64,000 nt of DNA from an uncultured Bacteroidia bacterium (GCA_947252645.1 CAMXWF010000013.1:15417-79416); one strand, 5' to 3'. Shown: positions 9,275-18,812, counted from the stretch's first letter. Program-made: numbers and translations. Notes: generated by a model not told the origin, from the sequence alone.

Positions 9275-10510
9275 ATGAATAGACACATTCCTATCTACGC
9301 TGTGCTGGCCTCTGCGCTGCTTTTCCTTTTAGGCCTCTGGGGCTGCAGTAAGCATAGCCTCGAATACCATGGGAAAAACCAGCTTGCGGTCGAGACGAGT
9401 GCCTACCAGATCGACCCGCACAACCTGGGGGGAATTACTATCCCCATCAAGCGCACCAGGGGCGACCTCGGGCAACAATCGGTCGCCGTCAGGGTGGTCG
9501 AGGGGGACGGTTCTCTGCTGGAGCTACCTACTGCCGTGACCTTTGAGGGTCAGGCACTGCAAACCGAGCTGGTTGTTCGCCCAAAAAGGGATATCATCGT
9601 GGTGAAAGCCCTTAGCATCACCCTGTCGATAGGCCCATTACCCGACATGGAGGAGGAGCTCTCCCTGGTTATCACGCTGCTCCCCACGGCGACCTCGCTC
9701 AAGGACCTAACTCCTGAGCAGCAGGCACTGGTGGCCCATTGGCTCAAGCAGGGCTACCCGCTCGACCGATGGCTGGGGCGCGATCTCGAGGTAACCACCA
9801 CCGTTGCCTGGCCTGTCGATGGCTACTTGGCGCCCTTCAATGAACGCAGCCAGAAAACCTACACCTCCACCACCCAACTCACCCTCGACTCTTCTTGCTC
9901 AAAGGATCACTTGGTCCTAGCCTTTCCAAAGAACGCCCTGGGGCTCGAGGCGTTCTTCCTGTTTGCGCTCCGCATACAAACGATAGAGAACGATGAGTTC
10001 TGGTTCTCCCCAAATGCAGGCCCGCTCTTCCGCGAGGTATGTGAACTCATCAAATGGAATAGGAACAGCCCCGAGACCTTCAGCTGCCGCCTCCACAACC
10101 TACGGGTAGCGCCAAAGGATAGCCAAGGCCTCTCAACGGTTGAGACCATGTCTGAAACCACGGAAACCCAATACGGCGACAAGAAGTTCCACACCCACTT
10201 CAAGTTCTCCTACTCGGCCTGGGATCGCCTCAAGGCCCTCATCGACCAGGGCAACAAGAAGGCCATCGAATGCCATACATGCAATGCCTCCCCATACCCC
10301 TACTACTACCTCAACGACGTGGATTTCCACCACCAGCATACCCCCGGTGGGCCCTACGTCAGCGAATACGATGGCGAGACACCTTTCACCCCCCAGCTAG
10401 TTACCATCGATTGGAATAAAGGGAGAATGGACTTCAAAATCCAAACCGGCATAGAGGTCGGGGGTGGCTACTTCGACGTAACGGGCTCCATCACCCTCCC
10501 CGCCCAATAG
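9275..10510 (+). CDS. Uncharacterised lipoprotein of the SusCD operon
   Basis: 411 residues with a type II signal (AVLASALLFLLGLWGC). The mature protein starts with beta-rich segments of the kind seen in short N-terminal Ig-like modules of Bacteroidetes lipoproteins (VAVRVVEGDGSLLELP) and continues with no catalytic motif I recognise. It resembles DUF4929/DUF4843-type proteins encoded after SusCD pairs, but this assignment is from memory of the family style and is tentative. It lies 37 bp after SusD on the same strand, so it is probably a third surface component of the same uptake system. Confidence 0.7.
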   Translation: MNRHIPIYAVLASALLFLLGLWGCSKHSLEYHGKNQLAVETSAYQIDPHNLGGITIPIKRTRGDLGQQSVAVRVVEGDGSLLELPTAVTFEGQALQTELVVRPKRDIIVVKALSITLSIGPLPDMEEELSLVITLLPTATSLKDLTPEQQALVAHWLKQGYPLDRWLGRDLEVTTTVAWPVDGYLAPFNERSQKTYTSTTQLTLDSSCSKDHLVLAFPKNALGLEAFFLFALRIQTIENDEFWFSPNAGPLFREVCELIKWNRNSPETFSCRLHNLRVAPKDSQGLSTVETMSETTETQYGDKKFHTHFKFSYSAWDRLKALIDQGNKKAIECHTCNASPYPYYYLNDVDFHHQHTPGGPYVSEYDGETPFTPQLVTIDWNKGRMDFKIQTGIEVGGGYFDVTGSITLPAQ

Positions 10511-10521
10511 CCACACGCCAC

Positions 10522-10576
10522 ACCCCAGCACCCAGTCGGCCTATACCCGCATCCGCCCCTGGAGCTGGGGTATTTT
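10522..10576 (+). terminator. Possible terminator after the SusCD operon
   Basis: An 8-bp perfect stem (ACCCCAGC / GCTGGGGT) with a 34-nt loop is followed by ATTTTTAG. The loop is long, so this is a weak candidate. It abuts the -7 box of the next gene. Confidence 0.4.
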
Positions 10577-10579
10577 TAG

Positions 10580-10587
10580 TACCTTTG
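10580..10587 (+). promoter_or_regulatory. -7 box (TACCTTTG) of the glycogen-synthase-like/DUF4270/glmS cluster
   Basis: Exact match to TAnnTTTG, 64 bp before the ATG at 10651. No clear -33 TTTG is visible. Confidence 0.55.
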
Positions 10588-10650
10588 CGATAAGGCAGCC
10601 CTGCACACAGCTCCTTGTGTGCCTCTGAGCTACCGTGGGGGGGATATGGC

Positions 10651-11472
10651 ATGGAGAAGCTAAGGATTCTATTCGTCAACCAAGAGATCGAGCCCTACGT
10701 AGTGGGGACCCCCATGGCCTCTCTCGGACTCAGACTACCCCAGCACGCCCAAGAACTCGGATACGAAATACGCACCTTCATGCCAAAGTTTGGCGTGATC
10801 AACGAGCGGCGCAACCAGCTCCACGAGGTCATCCGCCTCTCGGGGCTCAACTTGGTGATTGCAGGCAACGACCACCCCCTCATGATCAAAGTGGCCTCTA
10901 TGCAGGCCCTGCGCCTACAGGTCTACTTCATCGACAATGAGGACTTCTTCCTCCGCCGGGGCATCACCCGCGACCCCCTGGGCACCCCCTACGACGACAA
11001 CGACCAACGCGCCTTCTTCTTCGCCAAGGGCGTACTCGAAACCGTCAAAAAGCTCCGCTGGATTCCCGACATCATCCATTGCAATGGCTGGTTCACCGCC
11101 TTCGTGCCCCCCATGGTTCGTCTGCTCTACGCCAACGAACCCACCTTCAATAGGGCCAAGATCCTCTTCACCATCTACGACGATGACCCCGAAGAACTCC
11201 TCGGCAACAGCCTAGAAAGCATCATCAAAGCCCTAAAAATCAAGGATCTTGCGGGTATCGACCCCAACGACCAATCCCACGCCTCCCTGTGCCGCTTTGC
11301 GCTGCAATACTCCGACATGCTCGGCTTTGGCGACTACTCCTACCCCAAAGAACTGGTGGAATACGCCAAGCAGCGCGGGCTGCCTGTAGTGGACTTACGC
11401 ACCTCCGACAACCAAGAAGACATCTACCAACAGCTCGCGGCCATAGTCCCAGACTATAAGGAAGAGGCCTAA
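10651..11472 (+). CDS. Short glycogen/starch-synthase-like protein (GT5 N-terminal domain only)
   Basis: 273 residues from the ATG at 10651 (MEKLRILFVNQEIEPYVV); an in-frame upstream start adds 12 implausible residues. The sequence corresponds to the N-terminal Rossmann domain of GT5 glycogen synthase: VNQEIEPYV, a Gly-x-x-x-x-x-LP loop region, and PDIIHCNGWFTAFVP matching the PDIIHxHDWHTA segment. The second nucleotide-sugar-binding domain is missing and the lysine of the K-x-G-G-L-A motif is not obvious (VGTPMASLG), so full glycogen synthase activity is doubtful. Such short paralogues are conserved in Bacteroidetes next to DUF4270 genes, as here. Function unknown. Confidence 0.8.
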   Translation: MEKLRILFVNQEIEPYVVGTPMASLGLRLPQHAQELGYEIRTFMPKFGVINERRNQLHEVIRLSGLNLVIAGNDHPLMIKVASMQALRLQVYFIDNEDFFLRRGITRDPLGTPYDDNDQRAFFFAKGVLETVKKLRWIPDIIHCNGWFTAFVPPMVRLLYANEPTFNRAKILFTIYDDDPEELLGNSLESIIKALKIKDLAGIDPNDQSHASLCRFALQYSDMLGFGDYSYPKELVEYAKQRGLPVVDLRTSDNQEDIYQQLAAIVPDYKEEA

Positions 11473-11572
11473 GATCTGCGCAACATCCCCACACCGTGCG
11501 TCCTCCCACGCTACGGCACGAAGCTTGTAGGCGATGGAGCGTTAGTTGGTGCCAACGATCAGCTTGTACATC

Positions 11573-12856
11573 ATGTTGAAAGGATTTTTGAGCGTGTTGG
11601 CGGGCCTGCTGCTGGCAGCTGCTCTCCCGCTAGTGCTGCTAAATGGCTGCAAAAAGGAACGCCTCGAAATGGGCGCAGACACCCTGCCCACGGAGAGCCT
11701 ACGCAGGCTCAATTTTGATACCGTGCGCACCCTCCCCGCCTCCACCCAAAGAGTGAAGGAGGGCGTAGAGCTCGACTTCTCCCAATTCTCGCTCGGACAG
11801 CTCTACGACAAGGTCTTCGGGCAGGTCAACATCGGGGTCCTCCTGCAGCTCTACCCCGTGGGCCTAGACCTCAAGGGGTACACCGCGGGGATGCCCATAG
11901 ACAAAGTCGAGCTGCACCTACAGCCCGACGCCCACTTCCAGGAAGGCAAGCTGGAACTACATGTCTACTACTACGAGAGTCTCCCCGAGGAGGGCGTGAG
12001 GGACTACACGCTGGAGAAATTCCGCACCGCAGGTAAACTGGTAGCCACGCAGGACATTGATCCCACCCAAGGCGAAATCACCATCACCTCACCAGAGCTG
12101 ACGGCTATTGGGGCCAAGGTGCTGACCCCGCTCGTGGGACTGGAAAGCAACCAGGTGGCTACTGCCCTCAACAAGCTCCCCGGGCTATACTTCGAAGCCA
12201 AAATGAAGGATCCACTGCCAGCTCCTGGTGCTGTACTCAAATTCAACGTGGCAAGCCCCGACAATAAGCTCACCATATCCTATACCGTGGCTGGCCAACC
12301 GCGCCATTTCGAAATGGGCTTCAGCACCTACGCCCGCCGGGCTTCCCGAGTGGAACACGACTACTCAGCGGCCACACTCAAAAATCTGCTCGACAAACCA
12401 ACCGCCGAACAAGGGCAACTCGCATATCTCCAAGGCGATGGCGGCACGGCACTACAGATCGATTTTGAGGACTTCTACCAGCACTATGCCTCTATCGAGG
12501 GACTAGCCATTCTACGCGGAGAGTTGCGCATCCCCGTGGCCAGCGAGAACGCCCCCTACAGCCAAACAGGCGTCAGTGCGCTGCTAGCCCACATGTGGGA
12601 TGGCATCAGCCTCTCCCTCCTGCCTGATATCAAGCTCTCCGAGGCCATCTACGATGGGGCACTCTACCGTAAGGGAAACTACTACAGCCTCAACATCACC
12701 AGATACCTCCAAACCCTCATGGCCGATAGCCATTGTCCCCACCAACTGCGTCTCTTCACCGTAAGTGACAACGTAGGGCTCGAACGCCTCGTGGCCGGTG
12801 TCAACGGTAACAGCAAGGGCTCGGTCGAGCTCATCCTCACCTATAGTCAACTGTAG
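11573..12856 (+). CDS. DUF4270 family lipoprotein
   Basis: About 427 residues from the ATG at 11573; the open frame continues upstream to a TTG but the signal peptide favours this start. The type II signal is MLKGFLSVLAGLLLAAALP ending in a cysteine (LLNGC). The body is beta-rich with no catalytic motif. Genes of the DUF4270 family typically lie between a short glycogen-synthase-like gene and glmS in Bacteroidetes, exactly the order here, and glmS begins 2 bp after its stop. Role unknown; an outer-membrane or periplasmic location is likely. Confidence 0.8.
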   Translation: MLKGFLSVLAGLLLAAALPLVLLNGCKKERLEMGADTLPTESLRRLNFDTVRTLPASTQRVKEGVELDFSQFSLGQLYDKVFGQVNIGVLLQLYPVGLDLKGYTAGMPIDKVELHLQPDAHFQEGKLELHVYYYESLPEEGVRDYTLEKFRTAGKLVATQDIDPTQGEITITSPELTAIGAKVLTPLVGLESNQVATALNKLPGLYFEAKMKDPLPAPGAVLKFNVASPDNKLTISYTVAGQPRHFEMGFSTYARRASRVEHDYSAATLKNLLDKPTAEQGQLAYLQGDGGTALQIDFEDFYQHYASIEGLAILRGELRIPVASENAPYSQTGVSALLAHMWDGISLSLLPDIKLSEAIYDGALYRKGNYYSLNITRYLQTLMADSHCPHQLRLFTVSDNVGLERLVAGVNGNSKGSVELILTYSQL

Positions 12857-12858
12857 CC

Positions 12859-14694
12859 ATGTGCGGCATTGTAGGTTACATTGGCCACCGCGACGCCTAC
12901 CCGGTGGTGCTGCGGGGGCTACATCAACTAGAGTATAGGGGCTACGACTCCGCGGGGATCTGCGTACTCGGCCAGCAAGTCCACCTCTACAAAAGCAAGG
13001 GCGATGTGGAGCATCTACAGCAGCTCATCGGCGCGCAGCCCGTGGAGGGAACGCTCGGCATAGGCCACACCCGGTGGGCTACCCATGGGATACCAAACGA
13101 CCTCAACGCGCACCCACACCGCTCCATGAAGGGCCACTTCGTATTGGTGCACAATGGCATCATAGAAAACTACGCCCTCCTCCGCACCAAGCTCGAGAAC
13201 AGAGGCTACCACTTTGTCTCCGAAACCGACACGGAAGTGCTGGTCAACCTCATCGAGTACATCTACCTCTTTGCCAAGGTCTCGCCCGAACAAGCAGTCC
13301 AGCTAGCTCTCCATAAAGTGACAGGTGCCTACGGCATCTGCGTACTCTGCACCGATACGCCCGACAGGCTCATTGCGGCCCGCTACAGCAGTCCCCTGGT
13401 AGTAGGCGTAGGGCAACAGGAATACTATGTGGCCTCCGATGCCACCCCCATCTCGGAGTACACCTCCAACATCATCATGCTCCACGATGGCGACGTGGCC
13501 ATCTTAGGCCGGGAATCGCTCACCCTGACCACCGTGCGCAATGAGCCTAGAGTCCCCAATATACAGAAAATAGACTGGGACGGGACTGATGTGTCCCTGG
13601 GCAACTTCGAGAACTACATGCTCAAGGAGATATACGAGCAACCCAAGTGCATCCGCGACACCTGCCGAGGCCGCATTGCGCACGACCTCCAGTCCATCAC
13701 CCTGGGCGGTCTGTTCAGCGTCATGCCGCAGCTGGTAAAAGCCCGACGTCTCATCATCGTGGGCTGCGGCACCTCGTGGCATGCCGGGCTACTCGGCGAA
13801 TACCTCATCGAGGGCTTAGCCCGCATTCCCGTAGAAGTAGAGTACGCCTCTGAGTTCCGCTACCGCAAGCCCATCATCTACCCCAACGACATTGTGCTAG
13901 CCATTAGCCAGAGCGGGGAAACCGCCGACACCCTCGCGGCGCTCGATGAGGCCCGCAAGGCGGGCGCACTCCTGCTAGGCATATGCAACGTGGTTGGCTC
14001 CAGCATGTCGCAGGCAACCGACGCAGGCGTCTACACCCACGCAGGCCCAGAAATCGGCGTGGCCTCCACGAAGGCCTTTACTACTCAGGTCACCGTGCTG
14101 GCCATGCTAGCCGTGCTGCTGGGCTACCGTCGTGGCGCTATCACCCCAGCGCGCTATCACGAGCTAATCGAAGAAATAGCCGCAGTCCCCGATAAGGTGG
14201 GACGCATCCTTGAATCCAACGACTCCATAAGGGCCATCGCCCAACAGTTCTACCAAGTATCGAATTTCCTCTACTTAGGCCGCGGATTCTTCTATCCCGT
14301 TGCCCTCGAAGGGGCCCTGAAGCTTAAGGAGATCTCCTACATCCATGCCGAGGGCTACCCGGCCGCCGAAATGAAACACGGGCCCATTGCGCTCATCGAT
14401 AAAAACATGCCCGTGGTAGTCCTAGCCGGCAAAGACGACAGCTACAGAAAAGTCGTAAGTAACCTCCAGGAGGTCAAAGCGCGCAAGGGCTGCGTCATTG
14501 CCATTGTGAGCGAGGGCGACACGGAAATCACCGCCATGGCCGACTACTCCATCGCCATACCTCCGGCCTTGCCCGTGGTAGAAGGCATCCTAGGCATTAT
14601 ACCTCTACAGCTCCTGGCCTACCACATTGCCATTATGCGCGGCTGCAACGTTGACCGACCCCGCAACCTGGCCAAATCGGTCACCGTGGAGTAA
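12859..14694 (+). CDS. glmS: Glutamine--fructose-6-phosphate aminotransferase (isomerizing)
   Basis: 611 residues, the normal length. The N-terminal Ntn-type glutaminase domain begins MCGIVGYIG with catalytic Cys2, followed by GYDSAGI, HTRWATHG and the HNGIIENY segment. Two SIS (sugar isomerase) domains follow, with GCGTSWHAG and SQSGETADT, and the C-terminus ends RNLAKSVTVE as expected. It makes glucosamine-6-phosphate from fructose-6-phosphate and glutamine, the entry step to peptidoglycan and lipid A amino sugars. It is translationally coupled to the DUF4270 gene. Confidence 0.97.
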   Translation: MCGIVGYIGHRDAYPVVLRGLHQLEYRGYDSAGICVLGQQVHLYKSKGDVEHLQQLIGAQPVEGTLGIGHTRWATHGIPNDLNAHPHRSMKGHFVLVHNGIIENYALLRTKLENRGYHFVSETDTEVLVNLIEYIYLFAKVSPEQAVQLALHKVTGAYGICVLCTDTPDRLIAARYSSPLVVGVGQQEYYVASDATPISEYTSNIIMLHDGDVAILGRESLTLTTVRNEPRVPNIQKIDWDGTDVSLGNFENYMLKEIYEQPKCIRDTCRGRIAHDLQSITLGGLFSVMPQLVKARRLIIVGCGTSWHAGLLGEYLIEGLARIPVEVEYASEFRYRKPIIYPNDIVLAISQSGETADTLAALDEARKAGALLLGICNVVGSSMSQATDAGVYTHAGPEIGVASTKAFTTQVTVLAMLAVLLGYRRGAITPARYHELIEEIAAVPDKVGRILESNDSIRAIAQQFYQVSNFLYLGRGFFYPVALEGALKLKEISYIHAEGYPAAEMKHGPIALIDKNMPVVVLAGKDDSYRKVVSNLQEVKARKGCVIAIVSEGDTEITAMADYSIAIPPALPVVEGILGIIPLQLLAYHIAIMRGCNVDRPRNLAKSVTVE

Positions 14695-14716
14695 AACCCT
14701 AACCTAGATAGGCCAC

Positions 14717-14749
14717 AAAGGCCTCTGCGGTGGCACCGCAGAGGCCTTT
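14717..14749. terminator. Bidirectional terminator between glmS and the M20 hydrolase
   Basis: A perfect 14-bp inverted repeat AAAGGCCTCTGCGG / CCGCAGAGGCCTTT with a 5-nt loop lies between two convergent genes. The A/T ends of the arms give short T-runs in both directions. Confidence 0.8.
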
Positions 14750-14803
14750 GCATTACGCACGCATTCCTAGCGCCACCACTTCGTAGGACAATAGGCAGCT
14801 ATA

Positions 14804-15964
14804 CTACTTCAAATATGCGTGCGCAATGGCAATCCAGAGGGCGCACCCGCGCTGGAGCAATGCGGGATCGAAGATAAAGCCCGGATTGTGTACCATGGGC
14901 ACATCGCCAGCTCCCAGCATGATGTAGCACCCTGGCACACGCTGGAGCATGAAGGCGAAATCCTCACTATTCATGTAGCGCGGCCCCGGCAAAACGGCCT
15001 GGTCGTCCCCAAAGGTCGCTGCGGCCACCCCATGCGCCCACTCAAGCCACTGGGCATTGTTGACCAAAACAGTGCCTGGCTGTCCCTCTTTAATGTGTGC
15101 CTGGCACCCAAAGCTCTCTGCCTGCGTACGCACCACGGTGCGCACCCGATCGAGCACAAGCTTGCGGTCGGCATCGTCCATGTTGCGGATAGTAAGCTTA
15201 AGCTCGGCCTGACCTGCCACCGAATTGTTGGAATTGCCCGCGTTGAAAGCCCCCACCGTGATCACGCTGGCGTTGAGCGGGGCCACATTCCGGGAAACAA
15301 TCGTCTGGAAGGCCAACACCATCGAGGCCCCACACACTATCGGGTCAAGCCCCATCTCGGGATTGGCCCCGTGGCTAGCCTTACCCACTATATGTATATC
15401 CCAATTATCAACAGAAGCCATCGTGGGGCCAGGATGGAAAAAGAACTTCCCCTTCTCTAGCTTCGGCAAATTATGCATGGCGAAGATGACGTCTACTGGG
15501 AAGCGTGCGAAAAGACCGTCCTGAATCATCGCCGTACTGCCTTGCATCGTCTCCTCTCCTGGCTGCATGATGAAGCGCAAGGTCCCGTTGAAGTCCCTAT
15601 GCTCTGCGAGGTACTTCGCTGCCCCCAACACCATGGTCGTGTGGGCATCGTGGCCGCATAGATGGCTCTTGCCTGGAACCCGGCTCTTGTAGGGCAAATC
15701 GTTAACCTCCTCAATGGGCAATGCGTCAAACTCTCCCCGTATGCCCAAGATCTTTTTCCCATCTCCATGCTGGAGAGTGGCCACCATCCCCAAACGGCCT
15801 ATCCCCTCCTCCACCTGGTAACCAAACTCGCGCAAACGCGCTGCCACATAGGCGGATGTCTTTTCCTCCTCCATGGCCACCTCAGGCATCTGGTGCAGCT
15901 CCTCAAACCACCGCACCATCTCGGGCTGTAACGATGCGCCCGCGCTCAACAAAGCCTCGTTCAT
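14804..15964 (-). CDS. M20 family metallo-amidohydrolase (hippurate / N-acyl-amino-acid hydrolase type)
   Basis: 386 residues, typical of the M20D group. Metal-binding and catalytic motifs visible: GIRGEFDALPI, CGHDAHTTMVLG (His and Asp metal ligands), QPGEETMQGS (catalytic Glu pair) and GKASHGANPEMGLDP of the dimerisation domain. No signal peptide, so cytoplasmic. It would cleave N-acyl amino acids or related amides. The gene starts 28 bp after the MFS transporter stop on the same strand, suggesting a transporter/hydrolase pair. Confidence 0.9.
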   Translation of the reverse strand: MNEALLSAGASLQPEMVRWFEELHQMPEVAMEEEKTSAYVAARLREFGYQVEEGIGRLGMVATLQHGDGKKILGIRGEFDALPIEEVNDLPYKSRVPGKSHLCGHDAHTTMVLGAAKYLAEHRDFNGTLRFIMQPGEETMQGSTAMIQDGLFARFPVDVIFAMHNLPKLEKGKFFFHPGPTMASVDNWDIHIVGKASHGANPEMGLDPIVCGASMVLAFQTIVSRNVAPLNASVITVGAFNAGNSNNSVAGQAELKLTIRNMDDADRKLVLDRVRTVVRTQAESFGCQAHIKEGQPGTVLVNNAQWLEWAHGVAAATFGDDQAVLPGPRYMNSEDFAFMLQRVPGCYIMLGAGDVPMVHNPGFIFDPALLQRGCALWIAIAHAYLK

Positions 15965-15992
15965 TGTATTTCCCCCTCGCTATATACAATAC

Positions 15993-17447
15993 CTAGGACT
16001 TAACCTCCACCTTCTTGCCCTTGGGCACCTTTAGAAAAATGACCACTACGGCCAAGAGCACACATACCAAGTTGAAAAGTAGTGCCCAAAAGGCACTATC
16101 GCGCAGAACCACATTGTCCTGTCGACCCACAAAGGTTATCACCTCATCCAGCATGCTACTCGGGCTCACCCGCATGTTGAGCGAAGTGTAAATCGTGGAG
16201 GAGATAGCCACCCCAAAGGCTGCCCCAAGGGAGGAGGCCATCTTGTAGATGCCAGCGCCAGCACCAGCCTGTGCCAGGGGCAAGTTGCCCAACGCCGCAT
16301 CGGTAGAGGGCGTAGCGTAGAAAGCCAGCCCCACACCAAACAGCGTGTAGGCTATAGCCGCTAGCACCATGTACGTGTCGCTCATCACATGGGTATTCAT
16401 CAGCAAGACTATCGACACGCACACAATGAGACACCCCCACACCATCGGGCGGCGGGGGCCAAAGCGACGAAGCAACCGCTCGCCCATGCGTATAAGCAAT
16501 ACGATGGCCACTGCATAGCCTATGGTCAAATAGCCAGCCGTTGCAGCCGAGGCCCCAGCAGCCATCTGCATCAGGTTGAGCGAAACAATCAGTATACCCG
16601 CCACGGCATTGAGGATAAAATTCGATAGCGTAGCCCCGAGATAGGTGCCATTGCGAAAAAGATTGATATCCACAAACGGCCTAGTCGCCCGCTTCTCCGC
16701 GAAAACAAACCACACCACGCCCACCACGGCCAAGGCCAAAAGCATAATGGTCAACCAGCTCGTCCAACCCCAGCTACTGCCCTGCGTAGCCACCAGCTGG
16801 AGCGAAAAAATCGTGACTATGAATATCACTAACCCCAGCCAATCCATCCCTTGCCCACCACGGTGTTCCTCCTTGCTCTCGGGAATATCGCGCGTCAGGA
16901 AATAGCCCAACACGCACCCTAAAACCGCAAGGCCAAAAATTGCCCGCCAACCAATGCTCGCCAGCAGGAACCCACCCAGTAGCGAGCTAAAACCTGCCCC
17001 GCCCCAGGTACCCATAGACCATAAGCTCACCGCACGCTGCCGCGCAGCACCCGACCAATACACCTTCACCAGCGCCAGGGAGGAGGGCATGATGCAGGCA
17101 ATAGAAAGCCCCTGGAAAATACGTCCAGCTATCAGCAAGGGCACCGCAAGCCTCCCTGGCATCGTACAGGCCACCAACCCTCCTCCTACCACCCCAAAAA
17201 GATAGCCCCAGCGCAGAATGCGCACGCGCCCAAACCGATCGGCCAAATTGCCCGCCACCACCACAAAAAGCCCCGAAAACAGCGCCGCGGCCGCTACCGC
17301 CAAGTTCAGAACACTACTCGATATAGAAAGCTGCTTGCCCATCTCCACGTTGATGTTCAGCATGGTCTGGGCAAAAAGCCAGAACCCAAGCAAGCCCAGG
17401 ATAAAACCTATCAAAGCCCTATCGTTACCCTTGTAAGTCGAACCCAT
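15993..17447 (-). CDS. MFS transporter, 14-TM DHA2-type
   Basis: 484 residues with about 14 hydrophobic helices. The A-motif-like loop after TM2 reads GNLADRFGRVRIL and TM-rich segments continue to the C-terminal VVVIFLKVPKGKK. Length and helix number suit the DHA2 drug:proton antiporters of the inner membrane. The first gene of a two-gene minus-strand unit with the M20 hydrolase. A near-match -7 box (TACCTTGG, 17488-17495) lies 41 bp upstream. The substrate cannot be inferred from sequence. Confidence 0.87.
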   Translation of the reverse strand: MGSTYKGNDRALIGFILGLLGFWLFAQTMLNINVEMGKQLSISSSVLNLAVAAAALFSGLFVVVAGNLADRFGRVRILRWGYLFGVVGGGLVACTMPGRLAVPLLIAGRIFQGLSIACIMPSSLALVKVYWSGAARQRAVSLWSMGTWGGAGFSSLLGGFLLASIGWRAIFGLAVLGCVLGYFLTRDIPESKEEHRGGQGMDWLGLVIFIVTIFSLQLVATQGSSWGWTSWLTIMLLALAVVGVVWFVFAEKRATRPFVDINLFRNGTYLGATLSNFILNAVAGILIVSLNLMQMAAGASAATAGYLTIGYAVAIVLLIRMGERLLRRFGPRRPMVWGCLIVCVSIVLLMNTHVMSDTYMVLAAIAYTLFGVGLAFYATPSTDAALGNLPLAQAGAGAGIYKMASSLGAAFGVAISSTIYTSLNMRVSPSSMLDEVITFVGRQDNVVLRDSAFWALLFNLVCVLLAVVVIFLKVPKGKKVEVKS

Positions 17448-17613
17448 AGCACCCTTCCTATACGTAAAAACCTAACCCTCTCGGCCTCCAAGGTAATACT
17501 ATTTTAGAAAACTCCCGCTCCGCAGGCCTCTGCACCTCCAACCACCTCAACCCTCACTCATACCACCGCCCCCATGCATGCGCAAAGCAACAGTGAATAG
17601 CCAGAAAATTCGC

Positions 17614-17621
17614 TACCTTTA
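17614..17621 (+). promoter_or_regulatory. -7 box (TACCTTTA) before parA
   Basis: Seven of eight positions of TAnnTTTG match, 31 bp before the ATG. No -33 element is clear. Confidence 0.4.
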
Positions 17622-17652
17622 GCACGGGAAAACAAAGCGCGGCATAAGGGCT

Positions 17653-18420
17653 ATGGCCACAATTCTCAGCATCATCAACAACAAAGGCGGCACCGGCAAA
17701 ACCACCACCACCCTCAACCTAGGCGCAGCCCTATCCAAAAAGCGCAAGCGCGTGCTGCTGGTAGACCTAGACAGCCAATGCAACCTCACCTCGGCCCTAG
17801 GCATCGCGCCAGGGGAGGCCACCATAGGGCCCGTGGCGCTTGGTAAACTCCCGCTCCAGAAGGCCATCGTGGAAGTGGGCAAAATGAGCCTGGTGCCTTC
17901 CACGCCTCATCTCCTAGACTTTGAGCAACAGCTCAACAGCGAGCCAGGGCGCGAGTTCATCTTCCGAGAACAGCTGGCCGGCGTGGCCGACTCCTTCGAT
18001 TTCATCCTCATGGACTGCCCCCCCAGCCTCGGTACGCTAGCCGTCAGCTCCCTAGTGGCCGCCGATGGCTACATCGTGCCCATGCAAGCCGAAAACTTCG
18101 CCTTCATCGGCCTCGACCGCATCCTCGAAGCTGCCTTCAAAGTACACAACCGCATGAACCCTCGGCTCCAGCTGGCGGGTATCCTCTTCGTAAAATTCAG
18201 CCCTCGAACCAACTTCAGCAAGGCCGTTATCAAAAGCCTCTCCGAAAACTCCACCACTGTCAACAAACTCTTCAACACCTACATCCGCCAAGACATCGCC
18301 CTGATGGAGTGCGGAGCCTTCAAGCAAACCATCTTCGACTACGCCCCAAAAAGTCACGGCGCCGAAGACTACAGCCTGCTGGCCAAAGAGATTCTGACGC
18401 TATATGGGAAAAAGGCCTAA
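17653..18420 (+). CDS. ParA family ATPase
   Basis: 255 residues. Deviant Walker A NNKGGTGKTTTTLNLG near residues 9-24, the DLDSQCNLT switch, and MDCPPSLGT (Walker B) identify a ParA/Soj/MinD-type ATPase of normal length. These proteins position DNA or other cargo using ATP-dependent dimerisation. There is no ParB or parS-like repeat nearby; a small 101-residue protein overlaps its 3' end and may be its partner. It may be an orphan chromosomal ParA or a relic of a mobile element. Confidence 0.92.
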   Translation: MATILSIINNKGGTGKTTTTLNLGAALSKKRKRVLLVDLDSQCNLTSALGIAPGEATIGPVALGKLPLQKAIVEVGKMSLVPSTPHLLDFEQQLNSEPGREFIFREQLAGVADSFDFILMDCPPSLGTLAVSSLVAADGYIVPMQAENFAFIGLDRILEAAFKVHNRMNPRLQLAGILFVKFSPRTNFSKAVIKSLSENSTTVNKLFNTYIRQDIALMECGAFKQTIFDYAPKSHGAEDYSLLAKEILTLYGKKA

Positions 18421-18709
18421 CATCCACGACATCCAGAAAGCCCTGCTCAAGCAGGCGCAGCATCTCAAAAGCTCTGACACTGAAGCCACAGACAGCAACT
18501 CCAGTGCCCAACCCAACAACATCAAGCTTGACCCCTCCACTGTAGAAAAATTCATCCTTCTTGCCCACTACCAAAACACCACCCCTGAGGCTCTCGTGCA
18601 GCTGGCCCTCGACGACTTCCTCGACCTCCGCTGCCGACAGCTACACGCCGCGCAGGAGGCCCAGAAGAAATGCGCTGCACACACTCCTGAAACCTCACCA
18701 GACCAATAG
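18404..18709 (+). CDS. Small putative ParA partner protein
   Basis: 101 residues, overlapping the parA stop by 17 bp and therefore likely translationally coupled. The N-terminal half (RPNIHDIQKALLKQAQHL) is charged and linker-like. The C-terminal half, KLDPSTVEKFILLAHYQNTT followed by PEALVQLALDDFL, has the length and spacing of a ribbon-helix-helix or short helical DNA-binding module. I do not recognise a named family. Small DNA-binding adaptors encoded straight after ParA are common, so an adaptor role is an inference from position. Confidence 0.65.
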   Translation: MGKRPNIHDIQKALLKQAQHLKSSDTEATDSNSSAQPNNIKLDPSTVEKFILLAHYQNTTPEALVQLALDDFLDLRCRQLHAAQEAQKKCAAHTPETSPDQ

Positions 18710-18804
18710 TCAGGGAAAGCTACCTGGGGGCATGCGCACGGACCCGCAACGCACGGCATCCCGTAGAAAGTTCCTTCTCCGCCCTGTAATATTGGGGAAA
18801 AAAC

Positions 18805-18812
18805 TACCTTTG
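18805..18812 (+). promoter_or_regulatory. -7 box (TACCTTTG) before the zinc-ribbon/CD225 gene
   Basis: Exact TAnnTTTG match 29 bp before the ATG at 18842. Confidence 0.5.
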
